A stretch of DNA of 64,000 bases from Serpula lacrymans var. lacrymans S7.9 (Eukaryota; Basidiomycota; Agaricomycetes; Boletales; Serpulaceae), in contig NW_006763296.1 in the NCBI RefSeq assembly GCF_000218685.1, positions 486,715 through 550,714 of the forward strand, written 5' to 3'. Position numbers and translations under genes: made by a program. The notes beneath the pieces are model-generated. The model was given only the letters and a program-made list of their open reading frames with translations. It was not told the origin of the DNA and did not search any database. This document shows, piece after piece, positions 47,080 through 59,600 of the stretch (the first letter of the stretch is position 1; the number at the start of each line of letters is the position of its first letter).

Positions 47080-47727
47080 GGTGCATGTGTACTCATATTT
47101 CTTAAGCTTCCTTTTGCACCTAATACCTTAATTTATAGCAAATAATTTAGTGACATTGTAATGTTTATCTGGTGAGCTTCTTGGTGTCATTCTCTTTTCT
47201 GGTACTCTGATATGCCGAACGCATAACTGGGTTTATGATGATATTCGCCGGGGCCATACGACTCTTTGAAGGAGTTCCTCGGGACCCTTGGAAAGTAGTT
47301 TGATTTACATCCGGCTTTACACTTTGGCTTACTGCCCTAGTTGATTTCCATCTGATTTTTGTCCTCTTCTCTTCTTCGACCATCCTTCATCGTCTTGTCA
47401 TTGCTTACCACATTCTTGTTTAGGTTACTGTAGTGCTGCAGATACTGTCGAATACAAGCTGTGACTATTCCAACCGCATGGTGCCTACGCAGTTCCCGCT
47501 CCACTCACCGCCTCATCGACTGAGCAATGGACAAAGTGTATCTCACATTGCCTGTGCGGTCATTGGCGTTCCTGGTTTCATCCATTTTCAGTAAACAGCT
47601 GTGGCGTCCTGTGCTAACCCTAACCCTACTATATACCAGCTTGTTCCGGTTTATAAGGTGACATAGGATCGGTCATAATAGCCCTAATACCGCAGTCTCC
47701 CAATATCTCAAGCTCAAAGCTACAAGG
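47080..47727. promoter_or_regulatory. Intergenic with telobox-like motif
   Basis: About 650 bp. A 72-codon minus frame (47165-47383) is Lys/Arg-rich but without motif. The 3' half must contain the promoter of the next gene. Confidence 0.4.
47614..47628 (+). promoter_or_regulatory. Telobox-like CTAACCCTAACCCTA
   Basis: Two and a half units of the TTAGGG-type telomere repeat (reverse orientation) lie 100 bp upstream of the next start codon. Such boxes can bind Myb/TRF-like proteins in promoters; that role is inference. Confidence 0.45.
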
Positions 47728-48998
47728 ATGGCATCCAGCGATGGCAACCATCTCTCTGAGGAGTACATTCAAAACAGCTTTCACAGCTATCTCAAGTCTT
47801 CCTTGACTCAGGCTAAGGTCGAAAAGTTGCTTGATGCTGATATGCTTGCAAGCGCGGAGGGTGATCTCATGATAACAGGTGTGTAGTGTCATCTACTTGT
47901 TTTGCAACCGTTTAGTATGAATATTTACTTAGTCATTCATGTAACGAAGGTCCTGCACTATGCTTATATTTCGCTGCCTTGCGTAGTACCACCAATCCTG
48001 CGTCGGTCCCTCTACCTCGCCGCTCTAAAACGTCACCCCCTGTAGAGCTCTCAGAATCCAATTGCCCTCCCCTATTCGTTTCTTTTCTTCGAGTGTGGTC
48101 ATCAAATGTACCTCGCATTCAATCCCTAGCTCCTCAGTATCAGCACGATCTTGCTCGCGTCATATGCGGACTGGAGCCCCTTTCTCAGCCTCCTGATCCG
48201 AATTTGAACGGGATATCTGCTGACCTGCGTGCAGTCGCCATTGAGATCAGCCAGCGAAGATCGTTCCAAGATCGATACGCCTCTGATCTTCAGGCTGCCC
48301 TTGATGCGGGAAGTCCTTCAGGTAGATCAAGTCTCAGAGTAAAAGCCTCCTTTGTTCCACCGCCTGTCTATGATCCTTCTCCTATTTCGCCATCAAGTTC
48401 AAAAACCTCATTTGGTCGTTCGCCATCACCCACCATCCTTACAGCAAATTCCCCGGCCATCGAGTTTATACGTGAGACGCTGTACGCTTCCCTCGCTGAC
48501 GTTCTCGAGCGTACTCCATCATTGCGAAGGCTGCTCAAACGGGACCCTTCTCGCGCATATTTCGCTTCCGTCTCCTTTGCTATTCTTGATGTTGCCGTCA
48601 CTGCCGTCACGCCCACTGGGGCAGTGATGGGTGTACTCGGAAAAGAACTAACACTTGAAGAATGTCCCAAAGAGCTGCAGCCGTTCATGGCAGAACTCGC
48701 AGCCATTGGAAATGCAGCACGAGAGATGGAAGAAGAAGACGATGAGGTCGCCATGCGTTGCGCAGAACGAGGAGATGACATCCCGGAGCCTAGGCTGGAC
48801 AGAGTACGCAAGGTGTTAGAGGGTGGTGTGGGCTATCAAGAAGGGCGAGAAAGGGAGGGTCAGGGGAGGAGAAGTGTTGAAGGGAGAGCAGTTGCTTTCA
48901 CAAACAGAATAAACGCCCTAGGGCTAGGGATATCGAAGATCAAAGCTTTCCGAGACAGACAGGCAGATGTGTTCAAAGTTTTGGCTGGAATTGAATGA
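47728..48998 (+). CDS. Conserved-looking protein of unknown function (399 aa)
   Basis: Two exons fit exactly: 47728-47878 and 47950-48998, together 399 codons plus stop. Start MASSDGNHLSEEYIQNSFHS; the first 55 residues are helical. Exon 2 has ALCLYFAALRSTTNPASVPL, LRVWSSNVPRIQSLAPQYQH, a Ser/Pro linker (YDPSPISPSSSKTSFGRSPS), then IEFIRETLYASLADVLERTP, AYFASVSFAILDVAVTAVTP, an acidic stretch MEEEDDEVAMRC and a basic C-terminus (NRINALGLGISKIKAFRDRQ). No membrane segment or catalytic motif is recognised. Codon use and a long intact frame support a real gene. Mostly helical; could be a scaffold or complex subunit, but no function is claimed. Confidence 0.7.
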
Positions 48999-50144
48999 TC
49001 TACTCACCACACAGACGAAATGTACGGAATGGTATTTATTTGTTTTCTTGTTTTGGGTCAGTTGATGATACCCTATGGCACATTCTACTTACAGTATTGG
49101 TCATTAATGAACTCGTGGTATACCGCGATCAACCTAAATGTTAGACCTCGCGCATTTCAATAGACTGAATATAATATTCGTTCGTCGCCAAAGGTTGAAT
49201 ACGCAAACCAGCCAGTAAGTCTGCCCGAAGTTCGGTCATGGACCTGAACCAGACCTGGCCCTAACTAAGGTCCACATCGACTCTACGGTAAACCCATCAG
49301 CAGTCCTCGGTGAGTTTATACTGGGAAGCAACCACTGTGGGTGGAGCGCTGGGTTTTTGAATCAGACACGTTAACAAAGATGGTGAATAACTGCACTCAC
49401 CAAAATAAGTCATATGAAGGGGCTCGAGGCAGATCCAGGACATTGGTGTTTATAGAAATCACAGCCTCCACAACCAATACGACTTAGCCGTTACCTGTGT
49501 TCACCCTTCACATATCAAATACATACTATGCCTAGACAGCTGTTGATAACGGTACATCAGTTGAGAATGGCCTTCCATGGGCTCCAAAAACAAGCATCAC
49601 TGACCTAATTTTTTGACAAATCATTTAATATGTATCTATTCTTGCTTCTGCAAAAATTTAGGTCGACGACACTTGTTTTTTTGGGTCTGTGGAAGGCCAT
49701 TCTCAACTGATGTACCATTGTCACAGCTGTCCAGGCATAGTCCATCTTGGAACAGATGGGACAGTCTGCATAGGTGATAGTCACATTCCAATGACGTAAT
49801 GAACTGATGACTGTGAGGCCGCGAGGGCGACTTACCAAGCAATCCATGGAATAGTAGAGAAATTGATGAGTCAAGCAAGACGATTGCTACGTATGCGATC
49901 ACAAAAACCAAGGATTACAACGGCACTGATAATTCAATGGTCTTAGTAATCGACCTCGCCAGCTTAGAAATCACCTTCCAGTGTGGTCTCTAGATATTGG
50001 ATTAGTTATCATACTGTAGTGAAGCGAAGAAACCTACGCATTGTTTCCTAGACTATAAATAAAGGGACACCTGCTGCATCTACCTCATCACTCTCCTCTC
50101 CATACCCAATTACTCTTGTGAATCATCACTTACATTGATAAACG
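48999..50144. other. Intergenic region with a long inverted repeat
   Basis: About 1.15 kb. Apart from the inverted repeat at 49525-49741 no gene is supported; overlapping minus frames at 49605-49911 carry some Cys but no recognisable fold. A TATA-like CTATAAATAAAG near 50051 is well placed for GST-1. Confidence 0.45.
49525..49741. repeat. Long imperfect inverted repeat, about 93-nt arms
   Basis: Arms 49525-49617 and 49649-49741 with a loop of about 31 nt. The core 49551-49577 (GGTACATCAGTTGAGAATGG...) pairs perfectly over 27 bases with 49690-49716; outer parts match with scattered differences. A transcript would fold into a long hairpin. Confidence 0.75.
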
Positions 50145-51065
50145 ATGGCAATTAAGATCTACGGTGTCCTACTGTCAACTGCAGTCCAGCGTGTGGCATT
50201 GGTCTGTAACGAGAAAAATGTCCCATATGAAATAATCCCGGTCGACATGAAGAACGGCGCGCACAAAGAGCCAAGTTTCCTCAAAAATCACCCCTTCGGA
50301 CAGATTCCCTACATTGTAAGAGATCCCTGTTTCCATCGATCGACGCCAGACTAATTGCTGATCTGAATGTCACAGGACGATGATGGCTTCATCCTCTATG
50401 AGTCGCGTGCCATCGCGCACTATATCACAAAACAATACGCTTCCCAAGGGACTCAAGGTTTGATCCCGACAGACGTGAAAGAAGAGGCAATCTATGAGCA
50501 GGCCATCGCGACTGAACTGTCGCACTTTGACTCGCAAGTGACAGGCCTGGCGATGGAGAGGGTGTACAAAAAGTAAGAGCTCGTGATCCGATTGCATTGT
50601 TTGTCTGACGATAAGTTTCTGCTCAGATACCGTAACTTGGAGTCAGACGAAGCAAAAGTCGCCGAAGTGCTTGCCACCTTTAATACCAAGTTAGATGCAT
50701 ACGAAGTGATTTTAGGAAAACAAAGATATGTCGCAGGCGATGTGAGTTTTCACCTTCCAACCTCTGTTCAGGCCACGCCGTTGAGGGAATGGCTTGATCA
50801 CATTGAGACTCGGACGTGGAAATGGCTACTTACGAAAACTATTGCGTTACAGAATCTAACCCTCGCTGACCTGAATCACGTCCCGAACGGACACATGTTG
50901 AAGCGAATGGGATTCGATATCCTTGACTCGGAAACACGTCCTAATGTCGCAAGGTACGTGATCCACCACGAGCATAGCGCACTCATCGACTGACCACCGT
51001 TCACAGATGGTGGAAAGATATCACTTCGAGACCTTCTTGGGTCGCTATTGTAGCAGACTTGTGAG
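50145..51065 (+). CDS. Glutathione S-transferase (GST-1)
   Basis: Conjugates glutathione to electrophiles in the cytosol. Seen: thioredoxin-fold domain MAIKIYGVLLSTAVQRVALV, VPYEIIPVDMKNGAHKEPSF, NHPFGQIPYI with the cis-Pro, after an intron DDDGFILYESRAIAHYI (the ESRAI glutathione-binding motif), then the helical domain QAIATELSHFDSQVTGLAME, VLATFNTKLDAYEVILGKQR, LTLADLNHVPNGHMLKRMGF and WWKDITSRPSW. Five exons; introns about 50317-50375, 50574-50626, 50742-50852, 50955-51006. Fungal phi-like or theta-like GST by the ESRAI and LTLADL blocks. No break. A TATA-like CTATAAATAAAG about 90 bp upstream. Same strand and same intron plan as GST-2, so a tandem duplicate. Confidence 0.88.
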
Positions 51066-52138
51066 GATCTGGAAAAATACCGGGTGTAAACATAGCGTTA
51101 AGACAAAAGTCATGTCAATGAATAATAAAAAATCAATCGTCCCATTCCTACTCCAGTTAAATGACAGGAATAACGCGAAGGAAAGTATGAGCTTACATGC
51201 AGTGGTTCTTTCGGCGAACAGCACTTCAAATGATTCAGACTCTGATGGCCAGGTAATGATACCTGGGTTTCAAGTAACTGGTTGTTTGTACATACTTTCT
51301 ATAGTCTATGACGAGGAGAAGGTTATCCGAGTCGTCTAGCATTAACGGGGTGTCGCAACGTCCACGAAAACATCATGTGGTTTTAGCCAAGTAAGTTTAT
51401 AAAAGTCGCCGTCAGATAGCCAAGCACAGGGCTAGGTACCTAGGTAACGAGCAGTCATGTGGTAAATGAGACAGTCAAATGGTCAACCTTGAAGTGTGAA
51501 CAGAATGTTGACCATTTATTTGGCAAAAGCTTCAGATCCAAACATTGCCAATTGTCAAGTAATATGGAGCAACCTTTCCCCACGGCTATTCAAACGTTCA
51601 CTGGTCAAATTCCTTGGTTCGAATCTCACGCTTGCTCGCAAGTTCTATTACCAGTGGGCATTTGCGATCAGCAGGACACAGAAGTGACAGCACTATCCTA
51701 GTAGTGGACCGGTCCAGTCAGATATTGGTCAGAATTGCACCTAATTCCTACAAAAACATGTCAGCGACGTCGTGGCTTTTGTAAGCATCAGAGTTCAAAA
51801 TGCATCAGCTAAGCAGACAATCAAGGTGCCAGGACGTTTCCATACCGATTACCTGGCTGGTCTCTCACTTTCCTGCAAAATTGAAGTTAGTTGGATTGTC
51901 TGTATTCCCACCTCACTTGCCTACCATCAGCTGACTGCCTATCTTGTACTGCTTTGGTGCAATTCTCACAAACCTGCGTCATGAAGCCTTCGTTAGCATT
52001 CTTTTGGGTGAATCATCATGTTCTTCGAAGAGTATATGTATGAATCCGTTTATACCATTGGCTCTCACGCGCACACGATAAAAAGGCTCTAGAAATGGCG
52101 TGGATAACCAGTATCTCAAGTTCCCTCTCAAATCTAAC
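51066..52138. other. Intergenic region between the two GST genes
   Basis: About 1.07 kb. A 110-codon frame (51007-51339) begins in the last GST-1 exon and is out of frame noise. Other short frames have no motif. I see no GST remnant. The final 100 bp (ACGATAAAAAGGC near 52076) looks like the GST-2 core promoter. Confidence 0.4.
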
Positions 52139-53072
52139 ATGGTTCTTCAATTACACGGTTTCCCCACCTCAACCTGCACTCTGCGTGTCGCAGTCGTTTG
52201 CAAGGAGAAGAATATTCCATTTGATTTCACCTTGGTCGATCTCCTCACGGGTGAACATAAGAAGTCTCCCTTTACCGACGTTCAACCGTTTGGGCAGGTT
52301 CCCTATATCGTTCGTACCAACCTTCTCTATGTTTAGGATATAGTTTACCTTTAAACACAGGACGATAACGGCTTCGTTTTGTACGAATCACGTGCCATCG
52401 GTCGTTATCTAGCAACAAAATATGCGTCTCAGGGTACACCTAATCTGGTCCCAGCTGATCCCAAGGCAAACGCACTTTTTGAACAAGCAGCGTCTATCGA
52501 AACGGCCAATTTCGATGTGTTCGCTTCCGGGCTGGCCTGGGAGCTGAGATTCACAAAGTCAGTGGCTATCATTTTCGTGAACGAATATCCATTCCCCTTA
52601 CCTTACTGATGTAATGCTTTTAGAATGTACGGTGGCGAGACGGATGAAAAGCGCGTTGCAACCCTTATTGCCTCTCTGCAGGCCAAGTTGGACGCTTATG
52701 ATGTGATCCTTGGACAACAGAAATATCTCGGTGGCAACGTCAGTACTTTTGAGTCATGTCATGCAAATTTGTTCAGACTAGTGAACTTTTGTCTGCAGGA
52801 CGTAACTTTAGCTGATTTATTCCACCTTCCCTACGGTTCCGTCATCGTCAGCATCGGAGTCAATGAGTTTGATAAACGGCCAAACGTTGCTAGGTATGTC
52901 CTTCGCGTCGCATTAACATAACGTGCCATCATTTTCTGCGTTCTGCGTAAAGCTTCATCGTTTCACAATGTCGTTTTGCCAGATTTTGTGACTGACATCG
53001 GCTTTTATTCGTAGGTGGTGGAAAGATATATCTACCAGACCTTCGTGGTTGGCAGTCAAGAATGGTTTATGA
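52139..53072 (+). CDS. Glutathione S-transferase (GST-2)
   Basis: Paralog of GST-1. Seen: MVLQLHGFPTSTCTLRVAVV, IPFDFTLVDLLTGEHKKSPF, VQPFGQVPYI with the cis-Pro, DDNGFVLYESRAIGRYLATK, ASIETANFDVFASGLAWELR, LIASLQAKLDAYDVILGQQK, VTLADLFHLPYGS and WWKDISTRPSWLAVKNGL. Introns at about 52307-52360, 52557-52623, 52739-52797 and 52894-53014, matching the GST-1 positions. The start at 52139 mirrors GST-1; an upstream ATG at 52095 is in another frame. Divergence between the copies is clear at every block, so the duplication is not recent. It neighbours a cytochrome P450, which suggests shared xenobiotic or secondary-metabolite handling. Confidence 0.88.
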
Positions 53073-53397
53073 GTCAACTCGTGCAATCGGCACGAAAGAA
53101 AGTGGAGAAGACTACTACAAGTGCCACATGTATCAATATAACACATAGAAAATTCCATAGTGATTGCAGGCATAGTGTACAGATTAAGAACTGTTGGGTT
53201 ACAGCCTCAAGACAATACCGGTCCAAATCTCGTGGATAATATGTGTCTGACCAGCAGATAACAACGAGAAATGATGCTCGAAACAACTAGACGGTAATAC
53301 CATTATATATCGTCGACTGTGCATTAAATAGGTTCGACCTTGTGTCTCACTCTCCTCCGAATACCATGTAAATTGGACGCCTCGAACCTATCTTTTG
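53073..53397. other. Convergent 3' region, GST-2 and P450
   Basis: 325 bp between facing 3' ends; short frames on both strands have no motif. Confidence 0.35.
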
Positions 53398-56079
53398 ACA
53401 AACCTCACTGGTACATCTTTGACCCCCATCGTCAAAAGTAGAGTGGCTTGCATCACACGTTGGCGCCATTCCTGTAGATCATCAGATACAGTTAGTTAAA
53501 TGGAATAATAAGCATAGCAGGAGGCCAATAAAGAGAAGCGAAAGCTCTGGGCGAGAAAGAGACTGGTTACTGGAATCAGTAAGAGACCTACCTCAGCTGT
53601 CTCTCCTTTCTCCAACAACGGCTCGACGCGCCAATCACGTAAAAGTAGTGTGAGCAAACACACAGCTTCTGTTGCGGCGAACTTGCGTCCTATACAAGCG
53701 CGTGGGCCTGACATATGCAATATTTCGATATAGATATTTGAAAGGCGAAGATCGGTGCATAGTAGAAATAGAACATGAATACAGGAAATTAATATGAGAA
53801 AGAGGGTCAACTGCAAGGTAACGTAATACGCACCAACGCTAAATGCTGTAAAGTCCTCAGAATCCTGCAGATCCGTTTTTTTGTCATCCCGATCTGCTGA
53901 TGCAGTCTTTCTGTACCACCGTGAGGGGCGGTATACCTCTGGTTCCGAGAAATATCGTGGATTATATTCTGAAATCGGAAATCGTTTAGTAACAGTGCAA
54001 ATGGGACCATGCAGGAAGTGTGTGCAATAAATTCACGAAATCAGTTCTGGCACACCCGAATAGAGTAAATAGACTGTACGCACGCACGCCAACCATGTCT
54101 ACTATAAAGTGGGTGCCCTTGGCTACGGGCAAGACTACGTTCTCCTCACGACCACTTGGATCTGTTTTTGGGTAAGTGATCGTGGTATCTTCTTTGGCTT
54201 CACGGATGAGAAAGACTCCAGAGGCTATATAGCACACATGAAACAAAGAAGGGCAGCGTGAGTGAAAGACTCCACTTAAGATAGAAATTTGGAAATGGTA
54301 CATACGAAACATCCTTACACCTTCATAAAAAGCAGCAAGAACTTTGTCGAGCTTTGGATAATCTTCAAAGGTCTACATACAACACGGACAAGAGGAAACA
54401 AGGTCAGAAAGGTCCAAAACAAAATCGTCAACAAGGAGCGAATCGCTGATACACGAGTCTCAGGAAGAAAAATGCTCACCGGGTCCCTGTCGCCTACTAT
54501 CTCAACAATTTGTGCCACCACTTCATCTTGTACAGTTTGATCAATCGAGAGGAATCCTAAAGCTGCAGCGAGAGTATGGGCGGTAGTTTCTAATCGTTTC
54601 GCAGAGCAAATCAGGGGGTAAGATTTACATTAGCTAATGAGGATTTCGAGTTCCGTAACAGTAAGAAGACGCACCGTGTCCAGCGAACATCAGAGCAAAC
54701 ACATTGCCGATCTGTCCAAAATCAATTATTAGTCGATCCTCATTATCCACTATGAATACACTCACCAGATCATGGTCGTCCAGTGAGATCTTCCCGCCTT
54801 CTTCGCTCGCTCTTATGAGTAAGTTGAAGACATCCTTCCTCCATCCATCCGTTTCTTCATTTGCCAACCTCTCACGTACATCTTCCCTACGCAGTGCTAC
54901 ATGTTTTTGCATGAATGTACGCATACTATCATATGCCAAGCGCGTTCGTTGAATCCATGGTATAGGCAAAGACCACGTCCACTTCGGGACGGTGATAGCA
55001 AATAAGTTGGTTTGTGTAATCGTTTCGATAGCATCCTGTATATTCATGGACGTTTCCGACTCAGAATCAGAAGGTGGCGAAGACCATGAGAATGGGAGAC
55101 CAAAGCCACATGAAGCAATGATAAGAAGTGTATATTTGAAAGTGTAACGTTGAATAGAGGGAAGATCAATCGTTTGCTTCGTATGCCAGCCTTCAGCTGA
55201 AATCATGTCATGATAGGTGCGTAAGGATTCTGACCACACAAGAGCGTAACTATTGTGGGGTGGGTGTAAGAGAGGGTTAAGTCAAGAATTCGGATTATGA
55301 TTTTACGCATTTACTCACGTTTCGTTGTTGAATGCGGGGCTCATCACACGTCTGTGCTTTCTCCACGTGTCTCTCTCTGCAGCAACAATATTAGGGCCCC
55401 AGAACCTATCTCGAGCATCTGGTATCAGCACAACATGCAGGGCAATCAATGACTTGGTGCAGCACGTACAGAAATGCAGCGCCCATCGAGTCTGTTTTAC
55501 CAAAAACACCTGTCTTGTGCCCTGCCGAGATCACTTGTCTCCCAATTTCCATGCTGTTGGTATAGATAGTAGGAGCACCATGCAAGAACGGTACAACCGA
55601 GAATATTTCGCCGTTAAATGGCTTATAAACTGAACAAAACAAATGGTATATGAAAGGGAGACAGACGACTGAGTGTAAGACTTACGATCCTTTCTCCAGT
55701 CCCAAGTAAACAGCAGACCTGGATTCCATCTCTTTGAGGATGGAAAGACTACACCGGGAATACAAAGCGGTTGGAAAGGTACCCGCAAACCAGGGAGATA
55801 GCCCACGTCCTGCAACCACCTCGTCAGTGACTGTTTCTTTCTCAATAGCCATAACTTGAACGATAGACGCACCTTCAGTCCATTAATTAACTTTACGACC
55901 CGTGAGATGACCCAAACACTGAGTACAGCGAGCGATGCGTTTGTTATGCTTACTGCCTCTACATGTGTTATCGGAATTAAACGAGGATTGGCTATTGAAA
56001 GGATGAATCGTACCCATTTATGTTTCCAAGCTCTAAGGCGCATCTTAACGATCCCAAGATACCTCCAGCATTTATACAT
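53398..56079 (-). CDS. Cytochrome P450 monooxygenase
   Basis: ER-anchored heme monooxygenase. Seen on minus: ATG at 56079 (MYKCWRYLGIVKMRLRAWKH), an N-terminal hydrophobic segment (ITNASLAVLSVWVISRVVKL), FWGPNIVAAERDTWRKHRRV with SPAFNNET (C-helix WxxxR), the I-helix oxygen-binding motif FAGHETTAHT assembled across an intron near 54590-54690, GVFLIREAKED, a region with PSRWYRK, and the heme loop FSVGPRACIGRKFAATEA (Cys near 53700). The last exon ends VKDVPVRFVKR. About ten introns. All key residues (Cys ligand, AGHETT, WxxxR) are present, so it should be active. It points toward the two GST genes. P450 family cannot be set by eye; the substrate is unknown. Confidence 0.85.
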
Positions 56080-56600
56080 GTTGTTTTTGACGGGTCACAC
56101 GATTTGTCGCCGAGTAGTCGTTGCAATTGCATCCATCTAAGCCTCCGTCGGCAACCCCGACGGCATCCTTCACTCCGATTTGCGCTGCCGCTAATGGCAC
56201 TTCGACTAGTTACTACTGTCTATTATTCACTAGTCTTCCGTAGTAATCCAACATTGCACTCAACCTCGTTCACTGTTCGGACTGCTACCTAGTGACGGAG
56301 TCTAACTTGTCTATTCAGTGATATCAATCGAAACGGTAGACCCACTAAAGTACATACACAGCTTGCTTTATCTTAGTATAACGTCCATGTCCGTGGCATG
56401 CGAAGAAAAATCAATAAAGATTGAGTAAATGGTAAAAATGACTGATGTCAGCGTATCGCGTAAGTATAGGACCCAGGAATCGCAAAATTCGAGAATAAAA
56501 GTCGTAAATGCGTAAAACAAGGTGAAAAAGAAGAACACGCTAGTTATGTGCGAGTAGATCACGTCGACAACACAATAAATCCGCCTTGACTTGACCTACT
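56080..56600. other. Intergenic, P450 promoter side and kelch gene 3' end
   Basis: About 520 bp. Contains the P450 5' flank and the 3' UTR of the kelch gene. A 64-codon minus frame (56368-56562) is Phe-rich and without motif. Confidence 0.35.
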
Positions 56601-59600
56601 TTATCGTCTTGTACCACCATCTGGATTTGCAACAAACAGCGGCGCCCGAGGAACAACGCCGTAGGACACCGTCACTCGATTCCGACTCGGGACTTCCTCT
56701 CTCTTTCGTGTGTTACGCGGTCCCTTTATTGAATCTTGCTCCAAATCCTGCGACATCCGCCGCTCGTAAGCATGTATACGGGAAGCGACCGCTCCTGGGC
56801 TGGCTGGTGTCGGTGGAGTGCGAGGTCGTCGAGGGGAAGTGGGACTCGTGTATATAGAAGAGGGCGATGGTTCTGAGCTGTAGATGCGTGAAGGGATGGC
56901 TTTCGGCGGTGTGTCGTCTGTGGATGATGGACTTGGATGTTTGGTTGGAGGCGTAGAAATGCGATGTGGAACTGAGATAGATGTATTGCTATCTGGTGGC
57001 GTTGGTAATGGAGGGACAGGCGATGTAATGCCGTGCTCATCAACCGTTGCCGTCACATCAACAGTCTCACCGCCTTCGGTCGTTGCAGTCCACCTGGACC
57101 CTGCCGAACCCTCCCTTCGGACAACATCATAACGTCCACCGAGCCTCTCGATTCCTGCTGTATCAGCAGTCTCAGTCGTCCCGGCCGTGTGAGAACTGTG
57201 TACGGATGACGACATATAATGGCCATGGCCTTGGGCTTTATTATCCTTAACTTCTGGTGAGGACTGGTCCTTGGTAACACCATCATGAACTAATCCTAGT
57301 CCTGGCGCGGGCGTTGGATCGCGAAATTCTGAGGGCATTGAAGTGGGAAAGGTCGAAGACGAAACTCTCTTCCCTCCTAACCCTACACCTCCTCCACTCC
57401 ATAATCCACTCCCACCACCAGACGAACGACGGTCAATAAGAGATGTCTTAGCAAACCGTCCCCACCAAGTGTCTGAACGACGAATTGGCTGACTAATTGG
57501 AGGTAGGGAGTCCAGGATCGATGAGTGGCGCTGAGTCTGAGGAGGAGAGTGTTGCTGTGGAGCTAGTACAGCAGAAGGCATATGAGGAGAATATGAAATT
57601 CGTGTAGTCGTAGGTGAGTAGGATGTGTACGAGTTTGAGTACGCAGTTGTCGTTGGAAGTGATGTCAACGAGGGACCGCTGGTTGAAGGACCAGCATGGT
57701 CTAGTGAGGATGAAGATGAAGATGCGTGATTCTGGGACGACGCTGAACTCTCAGCCTCCACGAGAGGGCTTAGAATACGCGAAGGCAAGGAGAGTGGAAG
57801 AAGAGGAAGAGCATCTGCGTCCCCGTCTAGGCCTATATCCTTCGTCCCATAGAGTTCGGCAAAATGGTTTTTAGGTGTCTCCAGCTCACCTTCATCGTCA
57901 CTTTCACCGAAAGGATTAGAGCGCAAAGTGTTGAATCCCCACCGATCGGAAAAGGGATCCACGTACGACCATGTGTTACTGTCCACTGTCTGCGTTCGGG
58001 AGTGCATCAAGCCAGTCCTTTCCTCGTGGTCTTGACCATCTGTTTCAACTGCCCCTCCTCCACCATCACGGTAAGTAACAGTATTGTCGTCACCGGCGCG
58101 TGCCCCACGTTTGGACACTTTCTCCCACTCGTCCCACGCTTCAAAATCATCCCCTTCTCCTGGTCTATTCCTCGTACGAGTCGTACTCCCGCTTGCCTCG
58201 CGTGATACTTGACTTCCACTTGGCTCGCGTGACATCATCCCACGTACACGAGCACCCATAGAGCGGAAAGACCAAGCACTTAGTGATCCTCCGCTAGGAT
58301 CCCGCCATACCCCACCACCACCACTACCCCCATTTGCCTCCCTCCATAGCTCACTCCACGTATCCTCGTCCGCTAACATATCCCTTCTCTCCCTCCTCCC
58401 TCCTTCTGGTGTTAGGTTATTCGGAGAAAAAGGCAGAGCGGCAAAGAATCGACCTCCGCCTCGATCCTTCGTGAAGCCTAACATACGGTTGAGCATCCCC
58501 TGATTACCACTAGCGCGTTCATCGTGTAAGATATGCGCGCCTGCGTCCGTATCCGTCTCTTCTAGATCACCACCGAGTAAGAAAAACTGGCCTCCGGGGC
58601 CGCCTTGGGGACGCTGAGAGCTTGTGTTTGGGTGCTTTGGTAGATAGAAATGAGATTTAAAAATTAGAAATAAATTAGAAGAAAGAACTAAGAGGGAGGG
58701 AAACCACCAAGGACAACAGGAAATATAATATCAAAGAATAGAGGAGGAGGAATTGAGTATACACAAAGACTTACCGAATGTCTCCTCCGCACGTAGTATG
58801 TTGTCGCAAGGGCGCCTACAACGAGGCCTAGAGCAGCGAATGTAGCACCGAGAGTGACTGCCGTGTTGGTTTTGCTATGTGAATCGCCTCCACTGCTTCC
58901 ACTGCCGTCTCCCCCACTTCCGCCGCCCCCTGCACTATTGCCTCCACCGCCGCTTCCAGTATTGTCTCCACCACCATTCCCGCTACCAGATCCTGGTGTG
59001 TTGGTTGGACCAGGAATTGTAGCAGTTGTACCTGAAGGCGGACTAGCTGGAGGGGTGTATAATGGAGTGAACAATGAGCTTGATAGGTCGTAGACCTGGA
59101 GGGTAGAAGAAGCGGGAGCGGTAGACGTGTAACCTACGAGCAACGGGTAAGTTATATAGTATTTTAGAGGGTAATAAGACGATAGCAGCGAGTGTATAAA
59201 AGAGAAAGGGCGTGGACAAAATTGGTACGGGACGCATATATGCTGTGTTGATGAGCATGTCTTTTTGAACCCAAAGCGAGTATATGCAGTTACAAAGTAC
59301 ATAAAAGAAGCCAGAGGGACAAGGACATCGGGCGATCGAACTCACCAAAACCAAAAATGACCATTCCACCCCATGCCACAGCAAAATGATCTCTTCTCTC
59401 TCCTAGCTGGCTGAGTACCGCGACTGACTGCCAAACCATTGGATTCTGTGTGGTATCAAGGATCCATCCGTCACTGTACGTATTCTGGAGTTCTGCGTCT
59501 GCGCCGCCATGTATCAAGATCTTTGCATCCGCCAAAACGACTGCGGCGAATGCACGGCGGGACGTAGGGAGGGTATTATTACTAACGGGGAGGACAGACC

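Noticed and set aside
49605..49911. Overlapping minus frames with Cys residues, looking like a small secreted protein
   Set aside because: Half of the frame is one arm of the inverted repeat; no signal peptide followed by a mature domain could be fixed.
51615..51626. GGTTCGAATCTC resembles a tRNA T-loop/B box
   Set aside because: The flanking bases do not form a T-stem, and no A box, anticodon arm or acceptor stem is found upstream.
58854..59093. Pro/Leu-rich plus frame
   Set aside because: It is the antisense shadow of the Gly/Ser-rich linker in the kelch membrane gene.
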